Assembly (NCBI RefSeq): GCF_001511835.1
Contig: NZ_LN997848.1
Span: forward strand, 2,108,001 to 2,172,000
From: Magnetospirillum sp. XM-1
GTDB lineage: Bacteria; Pseudomonadota; Alphaproteobacteria; Rhodospirillales; Magnetospirillaceae
Direction of reading: 5' to 3'
Length of the DNA: 64,000 nt
The first letter of the stretch is position 1; each line of letters starts with the position of its first letter. The position numbers and the translations under genes were made by a program. The notes beneath the pieces were generated by a model. That model ran no database searches and had not been told where the DNA came from. It saw only the letters and a program-made list of their open reading frames with translations. This document shows, piece by piece, positions 1 to 9,536 of the stretch.

Positions 1-249
1 GTGGACGCGGCCTCGGCCGGCTCGCCCAAGACCAAGGACCTGGCCGCTCGCCTGTCGAAGCTGGGCCTGAGCTCGGTGTTGTTCATCGACGGCGCTGCCG
101 TGGACGGCAACTTCGCTCTGGCCAGCCGCAACATCCCCTATGTGGATGTGCTGCCGACCCAGGGCGCCAACGTCTACGACATTCTGCGCCGTGAAACCCT
201 GGTCCTGACCAAGGACGCGGTCGCCGCCCTGGAGGCTCGCCTGAAATGA
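1..249 (+). CDS. rplD: 50S ribosomal protein L4, C-terminal part (cut by left edge)
   Basis: These are the last 82 residues of L4, a protein of about 205 residues that binds 23S rRNA and lines the peptide exit tunnel. The reading frame is open at the left edge, so the GTG at base 1 is an internal codon and not a start. The stop TGA at 247-249 overlaps the rplW ATG at 246 in an ATGA arrangement, which fits translational coupling inside the S10 operon. The identification rests on C-terminal sequence character and on position immediately before rplW. Confidence 0.93.
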   Translation: MDAASAGSPKTKDLAARLSKLGLSSVLFIDGAAVDGNFALASRNIPYVDVLPTQGANVYDILRRETLVLTKDAVAALEARLK

Positions 250-554
250 GCAAGCTCGTCATCAGCAAGGAGCGGATGTACGACGTCGTCCGCGCCCCCG
301 TGATCACCGAAAAGGCGACCATGGGCTCCGAGTTCCGCCAGGTCACCTTCAAGGTGCCGCTGGACGCGACCAAGCCGGAGATCAAGGCCGCTGTCGAGGG
401 TATTTTCGGGGTGAAGGTCACCGCCGTGAACACCCTGATCGCCAAGGGCAAGGTCAAGCGCTTCCGCGGCCGTCCCGGCGTGCGTTCCGACGTCAAGAAG
501 GCGGTCGTGACGCTGGCCGAGGGCCACTCCATCGACGTGACCACGGGAGTCTGA
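246..554 (+). CDS. rplW: 50S ribosomal protein L23
   Basis: A 102-residue protein of normal L23 length. L23 sits beside the exit tunnel and is the docking site for trigger factor and SRP. The N-terminal region has the family stretch [12 protein letters not shown], and the C-terminal half carries the basic loop [12 protein letters not shown]. The start overlaps the rplD stop, and rplB begins 4 bases after its stop, so it is an internal cistron of the S10 operon. Confidence 0.97.
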   Translation: MSKLVISKERMYDVVRAPVITEKATMGSEFRQVTFKVPLDATKPEIKAAVEGIFGVKVTAVNTLIAKGKVKRFRGRPGVRSDVKKAVVTLAEGHSIDVTTGV

Positions 555-558
555 CACC

Positions 559-1386
559 ATGGCACTGAAGACTTTCAAGCCCACGACTCCGGGCCGTCGC
601 CAGCTGGTCCTGGTTGATCGCTCCGAACTGTGGAAGGGCAAGCCCGAGAAGGGCCTGACCGAAGGCCTGCGCTCCAAGGGCGGCCGCAACAACACCGGTC
701 GGGTCACCGTCCGGTGGCGTGGCGGCGGGCACAAGCGCCGGTACCGCATCATCGACTTCAAGCGCAACAAGTTCGACGTTGCCGCGACTGTCGAGCGTCT
801 CGAGTACGATCCCAACCGTACCGCCTTCATCGCGCTGGTCAGCTATGCCGACGGCGAGAAGGCCTACATCATCGCCCCGCAGCGTCTCGCTGTCGGCGAC
901 CAGGTGATCGCCTCCGAGAAGGCCGACATCAAGCCCGGCAACGCCATGCCGCTGAAGAACATCCCCGTGGGCACCGTGGTGCACAACGTGGAGCTCAAGG
1001 TGGGCAAGGGTGGTCAGCTGGCTCGTTCGGCCGGCACCTACGTCCAGCTGGTGGGCAAGGATCAGGGCTACGCCCAGCTCCGCCTGGCCTCGGGCGAGCT
1101 GCGCATGGTTCGCGGTGAGTGCATGGCTACCATCGGTGCCGTGTCCAACCCCGACCAGCAGAACGTGTCGCTCGGCAAGGCCGGTCGTGCCGTGTGGATG
1201 GGCCGTCGCCCCTCCGTCCGCGGTGTCGCCATGAACCCGATCGACCACCCGCACGGCGGCGGCGAAGGCCGTACCTCGGGCGGCCGTCATCCGGTCACCC
1301 CGTGGGGCAAGCCCACCAAGGGCAAGAAGACTCGCAGCAACAAGAAGACGGACCGGCTCATCATGCGCCGCCGTCAGACTCAGTAG
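559..1386 (+). CDS. rplB: 50S ribosomal protein L2
   Basis: A 275-residue L2, full length. L2 is a core 23S rRNA-binding protein needed for subunit association and the peptidyl-transferase centre. The conserved C-terminal segment [12 protein letters not shown] starts near residue 226 and includes the universally conserved histidine loop. It is followed by the basic tail typical of L2. It lies 4 bases after rplW and 13 bases before rpsS, where an AGGAGGGG ribosome-binding site is visible. Confidence 0.98.
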   Translation: MALKTFKPTTPGRRQLVLVDRSELWKGKPEKGLTEGLRSKGGRNNTGRVTVRWRGGGHKRRYRIIDFKRNKFDVAATVERLEYDPNRTAFIALVSYADGEKAYIIAPQRLAVGDQVIASEKADIKPGNAMPLKNIPVGTVVHNVELKVGKGGQLARSAGTYVQLVGKDQGYAQLRLASGELRMVRGECMATIGAVSNPDQQNVSLGKAGRAVWMGRRPSVRGVAMNPIDHPHGGGEGRTSGGRHPVTPWGKPTKGKKTRSNKKTDRLIMRRRQTQ

Positions 1387-1399
1387 GAGGGGCTGAAAA

Positions 1400-1678
1400 A
1401 TGGCTCGTTCCGTTTGGAAAGGCCCCTTCCTCGACGGCTACATGCTGGGAAAGGCCGACAAGGCCCGCGCCAGCGGCCGCAACGAGGTCATCAAGATCTG
1501 GTCGCGTCGTTCGACCATCCTGCCGCAGTTCGTCGGTCTGACCTTTGGCGTCTACAACGGCCAGAAGTTCATTCCGGTGCTGGTGACCGAGAACATGATC
1601 GGACACAAGTTCGGTGAGTTCTCGCCCACCCGCACGTTCTACGGCCACGCGGTCGACAAGAAGGCGAAGAGGAAGTAA
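1400..1678 (+). CDS. rpsS: 30S ribosomal protein S19
   Basis: A 92-residue S19, a small-subunit head protein that contacts 16S rRNA and S13 near the A site. The N-terminus [10 protein letters not shown] and the central WSRRSTILP are family signatures. An AGGAGGGG Shine-Dalgarno lies about 9 bases upstream of the ATG. rplV follows after 3 bases, in the standard S10-operon order. Confidence 0.98.
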   Translation: MARSVWKGPFLDGYMLGKADKARASGRNEVIKIWSRRSTILPQFVGLTFGVYNGQKFIPVLVTENMIGHKFGEFSPTRTFYGHAVDKKAKRK

Positions 1679-1681
1679 GCC

Positions 1682-2068
1682 ATGGGCAAGAAACCCGCAG
1701 ACAGGGTCCTGGCGGAGACCGAGGCCAAGGCTTTCCTGGCCACCATCCGCACCAGCCCGCGCAAGCTCAACCTGGTTGCCGAAAGCATCCGTGGTCTCAA
1801 GGCCGACGTGGCGCTGAACGCCCTGACCTTCTCGAAGCGGCGCATCGCCGTCATCGTGCGGTCGGTGCTGCAGTCCGCCATCGCCAACGCCGAGAACAAC
1901 CACCAGCTCGACGTCGATCGTCTCTATGTCGCCGAAGCCCACGTGGGCAAGGCCATGGTGATGAAGCGTTGGAAGGCGCGCGCCCGTGGCCGCGTCGGCC
2001 GGATCGAGAAGCCGTTCAGCAATCTGACCGTCATCGTGCGCGAACGCGCCGAAGCGGCGGGGGAGTAA
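1682..2068 (+). CDS. rplV: 50S ribosomal protein L22
   Basis: A 128-residue L22. The family protein lines the exit tunnel with a long beta-hairpin. The segment [15 protein letters not shown] near residues 23-37 and the basic C-terminal hairpin [11 protein letters not shown] mark the family. The N-terminus is extended by about ten residues relative to the shortest bacterial L22 proteins. It is packed between rpsS and rpsC with gaps of 3 and 4 bases. Confidence 0.97.
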   Translation: MGKKPADRVLAETEAKAFLATIRTSPRKLNLVAESIRGLKADVALNALTFSKRRIAVIVRSVLQSAIANAENNHQLDVDRLYVAEAHVGKAMVMKRWKARARGRVGRIEKPFSNLTVIVRERAEAAGE

Positions 2069-2072
2069 GCAG

Positions 2073-2759
2073 ATGGGTCAGAAAGTCAATCCGATCGGCC
2101 TGCGCGTCGGCATCAACCGCACCTGGGACTCCCGGTGGTTCGCGGACGAGACCTACGCCAAGCTGCTGCACGAGGACCTGAAGCTGCGCAAGTACCTGCG
2201 CGAGAAGCTGGCCCAGGCCGGCGTGTCGCGCGTGGTCATCGAGCGTCCGGCCAAGAAGGCCCGCATCACCATCCATACCGCCCGTCCGGGCGTGGTGATC
2301 GGCAAGAAGGGCGCGGACATCGAGGTGCTGCGCAAGGAACTCTCGAAGATGACCGGTGGCGAGGTTCACCTCAACATCGTCGAGATCCGCAAGCCGGAAC
2401 TGGATGCCCAGCTGGTGGCCGAGTCCATCGCCCAGCAGCTCGAGCGCCGCGTCGCCTTCCGTCGCGCCATGAAGCGCGCCGTGCAGTCGGCCATGCGTCT
2501 GGGCGCCCAGGGCATTCGTATCAACTGCTCCGGCCGTCTGGGTGGCGCTGAAATCGCCCGCATGGAGTGGTACCGCGAAGGCCGCGTGCCGCTGCACACG
2601 CTGCGTGCCGATGTGGATTATGGCGTGGGCACCGCCCGCACCACCTACGGCACCTGCGGCGTCAAGGTTTGGGTGTTCAAGGGTGAGATCCTCGCCCATG
2701 ACCCCATGGCCCAGGACAAGCGCGCCGCTGGGGAAACCGCCCCGGCCGAACGCCGCTGA
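2073..2759 (+). CDS. rpsC: 30S ribosomal protein S3
   Basis: A 228-residue S3, located at the mRNA entry side of the 30S head and involved in mRNA unwinding. It begins [13 protein letters not shown], the family N-terminus. A type-II KH domain has the loop GKKG at residues 77-80, and the C-terminal domain follows with [14 protein letters not shown] near the end. The C-terminal tail is short. The next gene rplP follows after 17 bases with a GAGAGGGAAGAG ribosome-binding region. Confidence 0.98.
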   Translation: MGQKVNPIGLRVGINRTWDSRWFADETYAKLLHEDLKLRKYLREKLAQAGVSRVVIERPAKKARITIHTARPGVVIGKKGADIEVLRKELSKMTGGEVHLNIVEIRKPELDAQLVAESIAQQLERRVAFRRAMKRAVQSAMRLGAQGIRINCSGRLGGAEIARMEWYREGRVPLHTLRADVDYGVGTARTTYGTCGVKVWVFKGEILAHDPMAQDKRAAGETAPAERR

Positions 2760-2776
2760 TTTGAGAGGGAAGAGAG

Positions 2777-3193
2777 ATGCTTTCTCCCAAGCGTACTAAG
2801 TTCCGCAAGGCCCATAAGGGCCGGATCAAGGGGGTCACCAAGGGTGGTTCCGCCTTGAATTTCGGCGCCTACGGCCTGAAGGCCCTGGAGCCCGAGCGGA
2901 TCACCGCCCGCCAGATCGAGGCCGCCCGTCGTGCCCTGACCCGTCACATGAAGCGTCAGGGCCGCGTGTGGATCCGCATTTTCCCGGATCTGCCGGTGTC
3001 GTCCAAGCCTGCCGAAGTCCGCATGGGCTCCGGTAAGGGCGCGCCCGAGTTCTGGACCGCCCGCGTGGCTCCCGGCCGCATCCTCTTCGAGGTGGATGGC
3101 GTCGCCGAGGAAATCGCCCGTCACGGTTTTGCCCTGGCCGCCGCCAAGCTGCCGATCAAGACCAAGTTCATTTCTCGGATCGGGGATATCTAG
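2777..3193 (+). CDS. rplP: 50S ribosomal protein L16
   Basis: A 138-residue L16. The family binds 23S rRNA at the A-site side of the central protuberance. The N-terminus [16 protein letters not shown] and the segment [20 protein letters not shown] are diagnostic. It directly precedes rpmC with a 2-base gap, so the two are probably coupled. Confidence 0.98.
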   Translation: MLSPKRTKFRKAHKGRIKGVTKGGSALNFGAYGLKALEPERITARQIEAARRALTRHMKRQGRVWIRIFPDLPVSSKPAEVRMGSGKGAPEFWTARVAPGRILFEVDGVAEEIARHGFALAAAKLPIKTKFISRIGDI

Positions 3194-3195
3194 CC

Positions 3196-3399
3196 ATGGC
3201 GACCAAGGCTGCCGATCTGCGCCAGAAGAGTGTTGACCAGCTCAAGGAGCAGGTCATTGCGCTCAAGAAGGAGCAGTTCAATCTTCGCTTCCAGCGGGCC
3301 TCCGGCCAGCTGGAGAATACCGCCCGGGTGCGTGCCGTGCGTCGCGAGATCGCGACCATCAAGACGCTGCTCGGCGAGCGCGCCAAAAGCGCGTCCTAA
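3196..3399 (+). CDS. rpmC: 50S ribosomal protein L29
   Basis: A 67-residue helical protein of L29 length. L29 contacts L23 near the exit tunnel and signal recognition particle. The segment [21 protein letters not shown] matches the family core. It lies between rplP and rpsQ, the expected position. No separate promoter is apparent. Confidence 0.97.
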   Translation: MATKAADLRQKSVDQLKEQVIALKKEQFNLRFQRASGQLENTARVRAVRREIATIKTLLGERAKSAS

Positions 3400-3413
3400 G
3401 GAGGCCCATTCAA

Positions 3414-3653
3414 ATGCCGAAGCGCATTCTTCAGGGCGTCGTGGTGAGCGACAAGATGGACAAGACCGTGGTGGTCAGCGTCGAGCGGCGCGTGATGCAC
3501 CCGATCTACAAGAAGTTCATTCGTCGTTCCAAGAAGTACCACGCCCACGACGAGAACAACGTTTTCAAGACCGGTGAGACCATCCGCATCCGCGAATGCG
3601 CGCCGATCTCGAAGACCAAGTGCTGGGAAGTGATCGTCGAGCCGCAGGCTTGA
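3414..3653 (+). CDS. rpsQ: 30S ribosomal protein S17
   Basis: A 79-residue OB-fold protein, S17, which binds the 5' domain of 16S rRNA. The family motif [14 protein letters not shown] is at residues 7-20, and [13 protein letters not shown] follows near the end. An AAGGAGG ribosome-binding site lies 9-10 bases upstream of the ATG. The gap of 32 bases before rplN is the place where the spc operon starts in enterobacteria; no convincing promoter is visible here. Confidence 0.98.
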   Translation: MPKRILQGVVVSDKMDKTVVVSVERRVMHPIYKKFIRRSKKYHAHDENNVFKTGETIRIRECAPISKTKCWEVIVEPQA

Positions 3654-3685
3654 TGGTCGCGAACTGGGAATAAGGAAGAGACATC

Positions 3686-4054
3686 ATGATCCAGATGCAA
3701 ACCAACCTGGACGTCGCCGATAATTCGGGTGCCCGCCGGGTGCAGTGCATCAAGGTGTTGGGCGGCTCGCACCGGACCATCGCCACGGTGGGCGACGTCA
3801 TCGTCGTTTCCATCAAGGAGGCGATTCCGCGCGGCCGTGTGAAGAAGGGTGACGTGCATCGCGCCGTCATCGTCCGCACCGCCAAGGAAATCCGTCGCGC
3901 CGACGGTTCCGCGATCCGGTTCGACACCAATGCAGCCGTCCTGATCAACAAGCAGGGCGAGCCCATCGGCACCCGTATTTTTGGCCCCGTCACTCGTGAG
4001 CTTCGCGGCAAGAAGTTCATGAAGATCATCTCTCTGGCTCCGGAGGTCCTCTAA
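3686..4054 (+). CDS. rplN: 50S ribosomal protein L14
   Basis: A 122-residue L14, exactly family length. L14 lies at the subunit interface and is the binding site of the silencing factor RsfS. The N-terminus [16 protein letters not shown] and the central [14 protein letters not shown] are family signatures. rplX starts 2 bases after its stop. Confidence 0.98.
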   Translation: MIQMQTNLDVADNSGARRVQCIKVLGGSHRTIATVGDVIVVSIKEAIPRGRVKKGDVHRAVIVRTAKEIRRADGSAIRFDTNAAVLINKQGEPIGTRIFGPVTRELRGKKFMKIISLAPEVL

Positions 4055-4056
4055 TC

Positions 4057-4377
4057 ATGGCTTCCATGAACGTGAAGAAGGGTGACCGGGTCGTCGTCCT
4101 CGCCGGCAAGGACAAGGGCAAGAAGGGCGAAGTCATCGCCGCCATGCCGTCCGAGCAGCGCGTCATCGTCTCCGGCGTGAACATGGTGAAGCGCCACACC
4201 CGTCCGTCCGCCACCCAGCAGGGCGGCATCGTGGAGAAGGAGGCGTCGATCCACGTCTCCAACGTCGCCCACGAGGACCCCAAGGACGGCAAGGCGACCC
4301 GCATCGGTCACAAGATCCTCGAAGACGGTCGGAAGGTGCGCGTGGCGCGCCGCTCCGGCGAAGTCATCGACCGGTAA
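4057..4377 (+). CDS. rplX: 50S ribosomal protein L24
   Basis: A 106-residue L24 with an N-terminal KOW motif ([20 protein letters not shown]). L24 is an early 50S assembly initiator at the rim of the exit tunnel. Two in-frame ATGs are possible, at 4057 and four codons later. I chose the first because GGAGG at 4040-4044 sits at a workable distance from it. Confidence 0.97.
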   Translation: MASMNVKKGDRVVVLAGKDKGKKGEVIAAMPSEQRVIVSGVNMVKRHTRPSATQQGGIVEKEASIHVSNVAHEDPKDGKATRIGHKILEDGRKVRVARRSGEVIDR

Positions 4378-4394
4378 GCCGAAGGAACAGACAG

Positions 4395-4934
4395 ATGGCA
4401 CGTCTGCACACGCATTATAATACGGTCGTCAAGCCCGCCCTGCAGAAGGAGTTCAACTACGCGAACCCCATGCAGGTGCCGAAGCTCGAGAAGATCGTGA
4501 TCAACATGGGCGTCGGTGAAGCCGCCCAGGATTCCAAGAAGATCGAGGCCGCTCTCGCCGAGTTGACCCTGATTTCCGGTCAGAAGCCGGTCAGCACCAA
4601 GGCCAAGAAGTCCATCGCCCAGTTCAAGCTGCGCGAAGGCCAGGTCGTGGGCTGCAAGGTCACCCTGCGGGCCGACCGGATGTACGAATTCCTCGACCGC
4701 CTGATCAACATCGCGCTGCCCCGCGTCCGCGACTTCCGTGGCGTTCCGGGCAAGAGCTTCGATGGCCGCGGCAATTACTCGCTGGGCCTCAAGGAGCAGA
4801 TCGTCTTCCCGGAAATCAACTACGACAAGGTTGAGACCATCCGCGGCATGGACATCATCTTCGTCACCACGGCCAAGTCCAACGAGGAGGCCAAGGCCCT
4901 CCTCAAGGGCTTCGACATGCCGTTCGTGGCCTGA
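4395..4934 (+). CDS. rplE: 50S ribosomal protein L5
   Basis: A 179-residue L5, family length. L5 binds 5S rRNA and forms the B1b bridge to S13. The segments [19 protein letters not shown] near residue 24 and [12 protein letters not shown] near residue 123 are typical. The gene lies between rplX and rpsN, as in other spc operons. Confidence 0.98.
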   Translation: MARLHTHYNTVVKPALQKEFNYANPMQVPKLEKIVINMGVGEAAQDSKKIEAALAELTLISGQKPVSTKAKKSIAQFKLREGQVVGCKVTLRADRMYEFLDRLINIALPRVRDFRGVPGKSFDGRGNYSLGLKEQIVFPEINYDKVETIRGMDIIFVTTAKSNEEAKALLKGFDMPFVA

Positions 4935-4949
4935 TTGGAGATTTAGGCA

Positions 4950-5255
4950 ATGGCTAAGATCAGCTCGGTCGAGCGCAACAAGAAGCGTGAGCGTATGGCG
5001 GCCCAGTTCGCCGCTCGCCGCGCCAAGTTGAAGGCGATCGCCAACAACCGTGAAGCCAGCCCGGAGGAGCGCTTCGAAGCCTCCCTGAAGCTGGCGGAGC
5101 TGCCCCGCAACTCGTCCAAGATCCGCGTGCGTCTGCGCTGCGAGGTTACGGGCCGTTCGCGCGGTAACTATCGCAAGTTCAAGCTGTGCCGGAATAAGCT
5201 TCGCGAGCTCGCCTCGCAGGGCCAGATTCCCGGCATGGTCAAGTCCAGCTGGTAA
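4950..5255 (+). CDS. rpsN: 30S ribosomal protein S14, zinc-independent form
   Basis: A 101-residue S14 that lacks the paired CxxC motifs of the short zinc-binding type. It is therefore the long zinc-independent form usual in proteobacteria. The family core [20 protein letters not shown] is near residues 63-83 and is followed by [12 protein letters not shown]14 helps assemble the 30S head next to S3 and S10. It lies 15 bases after rplE. Confidence 0.97.
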   Translation: MAKISSVERNKKRERMAAQFAARRAKLKAIANNREASPEERFEASLKLAELPRNSSKIRVRLRCEVTGRSRGNYRKFKLCRNKLRELASQGQIPGMVKSSW

Positions 5256-5268
5256 GGGAGGACGATCC

Positions 5269-5667
5269 ATGTCCATGACCGATCCTCTCGGCGATCTGCT
5301 CACCCGTATCCGCAACGGGCAGCGGGCCAACAAGTCCACCGTTGTCTCGCCGGCGTCCAGCCTGCGCGCCAACGTTCTCGAAGTGCTGAAGCGTGAAGGC
5401 TACATCCGTGGCTACTCGCGCGCCGAGCTGCGCCCCGGCGTCGCCCAGCTCAGCATCGAACTGAAGTATCACGAGGGTCAGCCGGTGATCCGGGAAATCT
5501 CGCGCGTGTCCACTCCTGGCCGCCGCGTCTATTCCAAGATCGCCGACCTTCGCCGCGTCGCCAACGGGCTGGGGATCACCATCCTCTCGACCCCGCGGGG
5601 CGTCATGTCCGACTCTGAGGCTCGCACTCAGAACGTCGGCGGCGAAGTCCTCTGCGAAGTGTTCTAA
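5269..5667 (+). CDS. rpsH: 30S ribosomal protein S8
   Basis: A 132-residue S8. S8 binds the central domain of 16S rRNA, and in E. coli it also represses the spc mRNA. The N-terminus [18 protein letters not shown] and the C-terminal [21 protein letters not shown] are diagnostic. GGGAGG lies 7-8 bases before the start. I did not find a clear copy of the S8 repressor hairpin upstream of rplE, so autoregulation by the E. coli mechanism is not shown. Confidence 0.98.
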   Translation: MSMTDPLGDLLTRIRNGQRANKSTVVSPASSLRANVLEVLKREGYIRGYSRAELRPGVAQLSIELKYHEGQPVIREISRVSTPGRRVYSKIADLRRVANGLGITILSTPRGVMSDSEARTQNVGGEVLCEVF

Positions 5668-5682
5668 CGGAGGGACCTGAAA

Positions 5683-6216
5683 ATGTCGCGAGTCGGCAAA
5701 TATCCCGTCTCGGTGCCGTCGGGTGTCACCGTTCAGATCACCGGACCCGAAGTCACCGTCAAGGGCAAGCTGGGTGAGTCGAAGCTCACCCTCAGGGACA
5801 ACGTCGAGGTCACCCTCGACGGCAACCTGATCTGGGTGAAGCCCAAGAACGAAACCAAGCACGCCCGCATGATGTGGGGCACCACCCGCGCGCACCTGAA
5901 CAACATGGTCAAGGGCGTGTCGGAGGGTTTCACCGTCAATCTCGAGATCAACGGCGTCGGTTACCGCGCCGCGGTCGAGGGCAAGTCGCTGAAGCTGCAG
6001 CTTGGCTATTCGCACGATATCGAGTATCCGATCCCGGCCGATATCACCATGAAGTGCGAGAAGCCCACCGCCATCTCGATCTCTGGCCGCGACAAGCGCC
6101 AGGTCGGCCAGATTGCGGCTGAGATCCGCGCCTTCCGTGGTCCCGAGCCCTACAAGGGCAAGGGTATCAAGTACGAAACCGAGACTATCCTCCGCAAGGA
6201 AGGTAAGAAGAAGTAA
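5683..6216 (+). CDS. rplF: 50S ribosomal protein L6
   Basis: A 177-residue L6 consisting of two tandem related alpha/beta domains. L6 sits close to the sarcin-ricin loop. The sequence begins MSRVGKYPV, and the C-terminal part has [17 protein letters not shown], the strongest L6 signature. GGAGG lies upstream of the ATG at 5671-5675. rplR follows after 11 bases. Confidence 0.98.
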   Translation: MSRVGKYPVSVPSGVTVQITGPEVTVKGKLGESKLTLRDNVEVTLDGNLIWVKPKNETKHARMMWGTTRAHLNNMVKGVSEGFTVNLEINGVGYRAAVEGKSLKLQLGYSHDIEYPIPADITMKCEKPTAISISGRDKRQVGQIAAEIRAFRGPEPYKGKGIKYETETILRKEGKKK

Positions 6217-6227
6217 GGGGCTCCGCC

Positions 6228-6590
6228 ATGATGACGCCGAAGAATCTTTTCGAGCGCCGCAAGCGGCGCGCCCGCCAGAGCATCAAGGAGAAGGGCAACG
6301 GTCGTATCCGTCTGTCCGTCTTCCGCTCCGGCAAGAACATCTACGTCCAGGTGATCGACGACCTCAAGGGCGTCACCCTGGCCTCCGCCTCGACGCTCGA
6401 CAAGGAGCTGAAGGGCAATTTGAAGACCGGCGCCGACCGGGCGGCTGCGGCCGCGGTCGGCAAGCTGATCGCCGAGCGGGCCAAGGCGGCGGGCGTCACG
6501 GAAGTGGTGTTCGATCGCGGCGGCTACATCTACCACGGTCGGGTCAAGGCCCTGGCCGATGCGGCCCGCGAAGGCGGCCTGTCTTTCTGA
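6228..6590 (+). CDS. rplR: 50S ribosomal protein L18
   Basis: A 120-residue L18 that binds 5S rRNA together with L5. The sequence has the basic N-terminus ERRKRRARQ, the segment [20 protein letters not shown], and ends [24 protein letters not shown], which is the typical L18 C-terminus. Two adjacent ATG codons (6228 and 6231) could start it; I use the first. Confidence 0.98.
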   Translation: MMTPKNLFERRKRRARQSIKEKGNGRIRLSVFRSGKNIYVQVIDDLKGVTLASASTLDKELKGNLKTGADRAAAAAVGKLIAERAKAAGVTEVVFDRGGYIYHGRVKALADAAREGGLSF

Positions 6591-6602
6591 GGATGATGAG
6601 CA

Positions 6603-7244
6603 ATGGCACGTACTCCCTCTTCTGATCGTCCCGAACGCGGCCGTGGCGGCGAGCGCGGCGAGCGCGGCGACCGCCCGAATCGCGGTCGCGGCGGCGCCGA
6701 GCAGACCCCGCGCGAGCGCGAGGAATCGGAATTCGTCGACAAGCTGGTCCACATCAATCGCGTCGCCAAGGTGGTGAAGGGTGGCCGTCGCTTCGCCTTC
6801 GCCGCTCTGGTCGTGGTGGGTGACGCCAAGGGCCGCGTCGGCTGCGGTTCGGGCAAGGCCCGCGAAGTTCCGGAAGCCATCCGCAAGGCCACCGAACAGG
6901 CCAAGCGCAACATGATCAAGATCGCGCTGCGCGAGGGTCGCACCCTGCATCATGACGCCTTCGGCCACTTCGGTGCCGGCCGCGTCATCCTGCGGGCCGC
7001 CCCGGCCGGTACCGGCATCATCGCCGGCGGCCCGATGCGCGCCGTGTTCGAGACCATGGGTGTCCAGGACGTCGTGGCCAAGTGCCTCGGCACCTCCAAC
7101 CCGCACAACATGATCAAGGCGACTTTCGACGCCCTGATCAACCTGGCTTCTCCCCGCCATGTTGCCGCCAAGCGCGGCAAGAAGGTGGGCGAGATCATCG
7201 GTCGTCGCGACGGTGCCGCCGCCGCGGCTGCCGCCGGCGCTTGA
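6603..7244 (+). CDS. rpsE: 30S ribosomal protein S5 with Arg/Gly-rich N-terminal extension
   Basis: A 213-residue S5, longer than the 166 residues of E. coli S5. The extra length is mostly an N-terminal stretch of about 40 residues rich in RG, ERG and RGG units (residues 9-35), before the conserved core that starts around [21 protein letters not shown]. The C-terminal domain has the family segment [14 protein letters not shown], followed by an alanine-rich tail. S5 is a fidelity and translocation protein on the solvent face of the 30S. The extension is presumably disordered and RNA-contacting; that role is inference. Confidence 0.97.
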   Translation: MARTPSSDRPERGRGGERGERGDRPNRGRGGAEQTPREREESEFVDKLVHINRVAKVVKGGRRFAFAALVVVGDAKGRVGCGSGKAREVPEAIRKATEQAKRNMIKIALREGRTLHHDAFGHFGAGRVILRAAPAGTGIIAGGPMRAVFETMGVQDVVAKCLGTSNPHNMIKATFDALINLASPRHVAAKRGKKVGEIIGRRDGAAAAAAAGA

Positions 7245-7261
7245 TCGGGAGGGCATTGAAC

Positions 7262-7465
7262 ATGGCCGCCAAGAAGAAGACCGCCGCCAAGTCGACCGTC
7301 AAGGTCACCCAGATTGGTAGCCCCATCGGCCGTCCGGCCGACCAGGGCGCCACTCTGATCGGCCTGGGCCTGGGCAAGATGCACCGCACCCGCGAGCTGG
7401 AGGATACTCCGGCCGTGCGCGGCATGATCACCAAGGTCCGCCACCTGGTGCGCGTGGAAGAATAG
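7262..7465 (+). CDS. rpmD: 50S ribosomal protein L30
   Basis: A 67-residue L30. The ATG at 7262 follows a GGGAGGG sequence and gives [23 protein letters not shown], the expected start; a longer upstream frame overlaps rpsE and is rejected. The core [22 protein letters not shown] is characteristic. It contains a short lysine/alanine-rich N-terminus not found in minimal L30 proteins. rplO follows after 55 bases. Confidence 0.96.
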   Translation: MAAKKKTAAKSTVKVTQIGSPIGRPADQGATLIGLGLGKMHRTRELEDTPAVRGMITKVRHLVRVEE

Positions 7466-7520
7466 AACATCCGGGGGCCGGGGCGAGAGTCCCGGCCGAC
7501 CGTGACGAGGACGAAAAGAA

Positions 7521-8000
7521 ATGAAGCTCAACGAACTTCGCGACAACGAGGGCGCGCGCTATCAGTCGAAGCGCCTCGGCCGTGGCATCGGCTCCGGCAA
7601 GGGCAAGACTTCGGGCAAGGGCGTGAAGGGTCAGACCTCGCGTACCGGCGTGGCGATCAACGGCTTCGAAGGCGGTCAGATGCCCATCTACCGTCGTCTG
7701 CCCAAGCGCGGGTTCAACAACCCGAACGCCAAGCACTTCGCCGTGATCAACCTCGGCCGCCTGCAGAAGGCGATCGACGAGAAGCGCATTGACGCCAAGA
7801 AGCCCATCAACGCCGAGGCCCTGTCGGCCGCCGGTCTGATCGGCAAGGTCCTGGACGGCGTTCGCCTGCTGGGCCATGGCGAGATCAAGGCCAAGGTCAC
7901 CATCGAGGTGACCGGCGCCTCGGCCGCGGCCATCGCCGCCGTCGAGAAGGCCGGTGGTTCGGTCACCGTGACCGCGCCCAAGGCCGCTGCAGCCGAGTGA
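7521..8000 (+). CDS. rplO: 50S ribosomal protein L15
   Basis: A 159-residue L15, a late-assembling protein of the 50S core. The N-terminal glycine-rich segment [22 protein letters not shown] and the central [18 protein letters not shown] are family signatures. A hairpin (8010-8034) follows its stop, and the 165-base gap to secY suggests partial transcript separation. Confidence 0.98.
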   Translation: MKLNELRDNEGARYQSKRLGRGIGSGKGKTSGKGVKGQTSRTGVAINGFEGGQMPIYRRLPKRGFNNPNAKHFAVINLGRLQKAIDEKRIDAKKPINAEALSAAGLIGKVLDGVRLLGHGEIKAKVTIEVTGASAAAIAAVEKAGGSVTVTAPKAAAAE

Positions 8001-8009
8001 TTTGAGGAG

Positions 8010-8034
8010 AAGGGGGCCGGCCCAAGGCCCCCTT
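8010..8034 (+). terminator. GC-rich hairpin after rplO
   Basis: A perfect 9-bp stem (AAGGGGGCC at 8010-8018 with GGCCCCCTT at 8026-8034) encloses a 7-base loop just after the rplO stop. There is no T-run after it, so it is at best a weak terminator or an mRNA-stability element between the ribosomal genes and secY-adk. Confidence 0.5.
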
Positions 8035-8165
8035 CGCCCGTTCACGCGTCGAATCCCCGACCCCGGACGATTGATCCGGGTCAAGGGCTGGATCAAGGAT
8101 TTGTGGTGCGGTGCCAGGCCCCGACGGGCCCCGACGCCCCCCGCCACCGAACCCCGGAGTAAGGC

Positions 8166-9509
8166 ATGGCCTCCGCTGCCGAGCAGCTCGCCGCGAATCT
8201 GAACTTTGGCGTTCTCGCCAAGGCCACCGATCTCAAGAAGCGCATTTGGTTCACCCTGTGGGCGCTGGTCGTCTATCGCCTGGGGACCTGGATTCCCATG
8301 CCGGGCGTCGATCCGCATGTGCTCGGCGACCTGTTCAAGCAGTCGGGCGGCGGCATGCTCGGCATGTTCGACATGCTGGCCGGCGGTGCGCTGCACCGTA
8401 TGACCATCTTCGCGCTCAACATCATGCCGTACATCTCGGCCTCCATCATCCTGCAGCTGATGACCACGGTCGTCCCGTCGCTGGAAGCGGTGAAGAAGGA
8501 AGGCGAGGCGGGCCGCAAGAAGATCAACCAGTACACCCGCTATCTCACCGTGGTCATCGCGGTGATGCAGGCCTACGGCATCGCGGTCGGTCTGGAAAGC
8601 ATGACCAGCACGCGCGGCAGCGCGGTGATGATGGAAAGCCACATGCTGTTCCGCTTCTCGACCGTGGTGACGCTGACCGGCGGCACCCTGTTCCTGATGT
8701 GGCTGGGCGAGCAGATCACGGCGCGCGGCATCGGCCAGGGCACCTCGCTGATCATCATGGCCGGCATCGTGGCGGAACTGCCCGCGGCCATCAGCAACAC
8801 CCTGGAGCTGGGCCGTACCGGCGCGCTTCCCGTGCTGGTGATCATCGGCATCCTGATCATGAGCGTGGCGGTCATCGCCTTCATCGTCTTCATGGAGCGC
8901 GCCCAGCGCCGGATCATCGTCCAGTATCCGAAGCGCCAGGTGGGTAACAAGATGTTCGGCGGCGAGTCCTCGCACCTGCCGCTCAAGGTCAACACCTCGG
9001 GCGTGATTCCGCCGATCTTCGCCAGCTCGATCCTGCTGATGCCGGTGACCATCGCCCAGTTCTCCGCGGCCGGCGGGCCCGAGTGGCTGACCACCTTCAC
9101 CGCCCTGATGGGCCGCGGCCAGCCGCTGTACATCGCGCTGTATCTCGGCCTGATCGTGTTCTTCTCGTTCTTCTATACCGCCGTGGTGTTCAATCCGGTG
9201 GATACGGCCGAGAACCTGAAGAAGTACGGCGGCTTCGTGCCGGGCATCCGTCCGGGCAAGAACACCTCCGACTATCTCGACTATGTCCTGACCCGGTTGA
9301 CCGTGGTGGGCGCCGCCTATCTGTCGGCCCTGTCCATCCTGCCGGAACTGCTGATCAGCAAGTTCTCGGTGCCGTTCTACTTCGGCGGCACCTCGCTGCT
9401 GATCGTGGTGTCGGTGACCATGGATACCGTGGCTCAGGTTCAGTCGCATCTGCTTGCGCACCAGTACGAGGGACTCATCAAGAAGTCCCGGCTGCGCGGG
9501 CGGCGTTAA
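8166..9509 (+). CDS. secY: Preprotein translocase subunit SecY
   Basis: A 447-residue integral membrane protein, the channel of the Sec translocon. The hydrophobicity pattern supports about ten membrane segments, with the first around residues 27-45. The cytosolic loop FMERAQRRIIVQYPKRQVGN near residue 240 and the segment KKYGGFVPGIRPGKNTSDYLD near residue 355 are SecY hallmarks. It is co-oriented with rplO upstream and adk downstream, the usual alphaproteobacterial order. rpmJ, which follows secY in E. coli, is not present here. Confidence 0.98.
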   Translation: MASAAEQLAANLNFGVLAKATDLKKRIWFTLWALVVYRLGTWIPMPGVDPHVLGDLFKQSGGGMLGMFDMLAGGALHRMTIFALNIMPYISASIILQLMTTVVPSLEAVKKEGEAGRKKINQYTRYLTVVIAVMQAYGIAVGLESMTSTRGSAVMMESHMLFRFSTVVTLTGGTLFLMWLGEQITARGIGQGTSLIIMAGIVAELPAAISNTLELGRTGALPVLVIIGILIMSVAVIAFIVFMERAQRRIIVQYPKRQVGNKMFGGESSHLPLKVNTSGVIPPIFASSILLMPVTIAQFSAAGGPEWLTTFTALMGRGQPLYIALYLGLIVFFSFFYTAVVFNPVDTAENLKKYGGFVPGIRPGKNTSDYLDYVLTRLTVVGAAYLSALSILPELLISKFSVPFYFGGTSLLIVVSVTMDTVAQVQSHLLAHQYEGLIKKSRLRGRR

Positions 9510-9536
9510 CTGCCAAGAAGAAAGAGGGGACATCCG

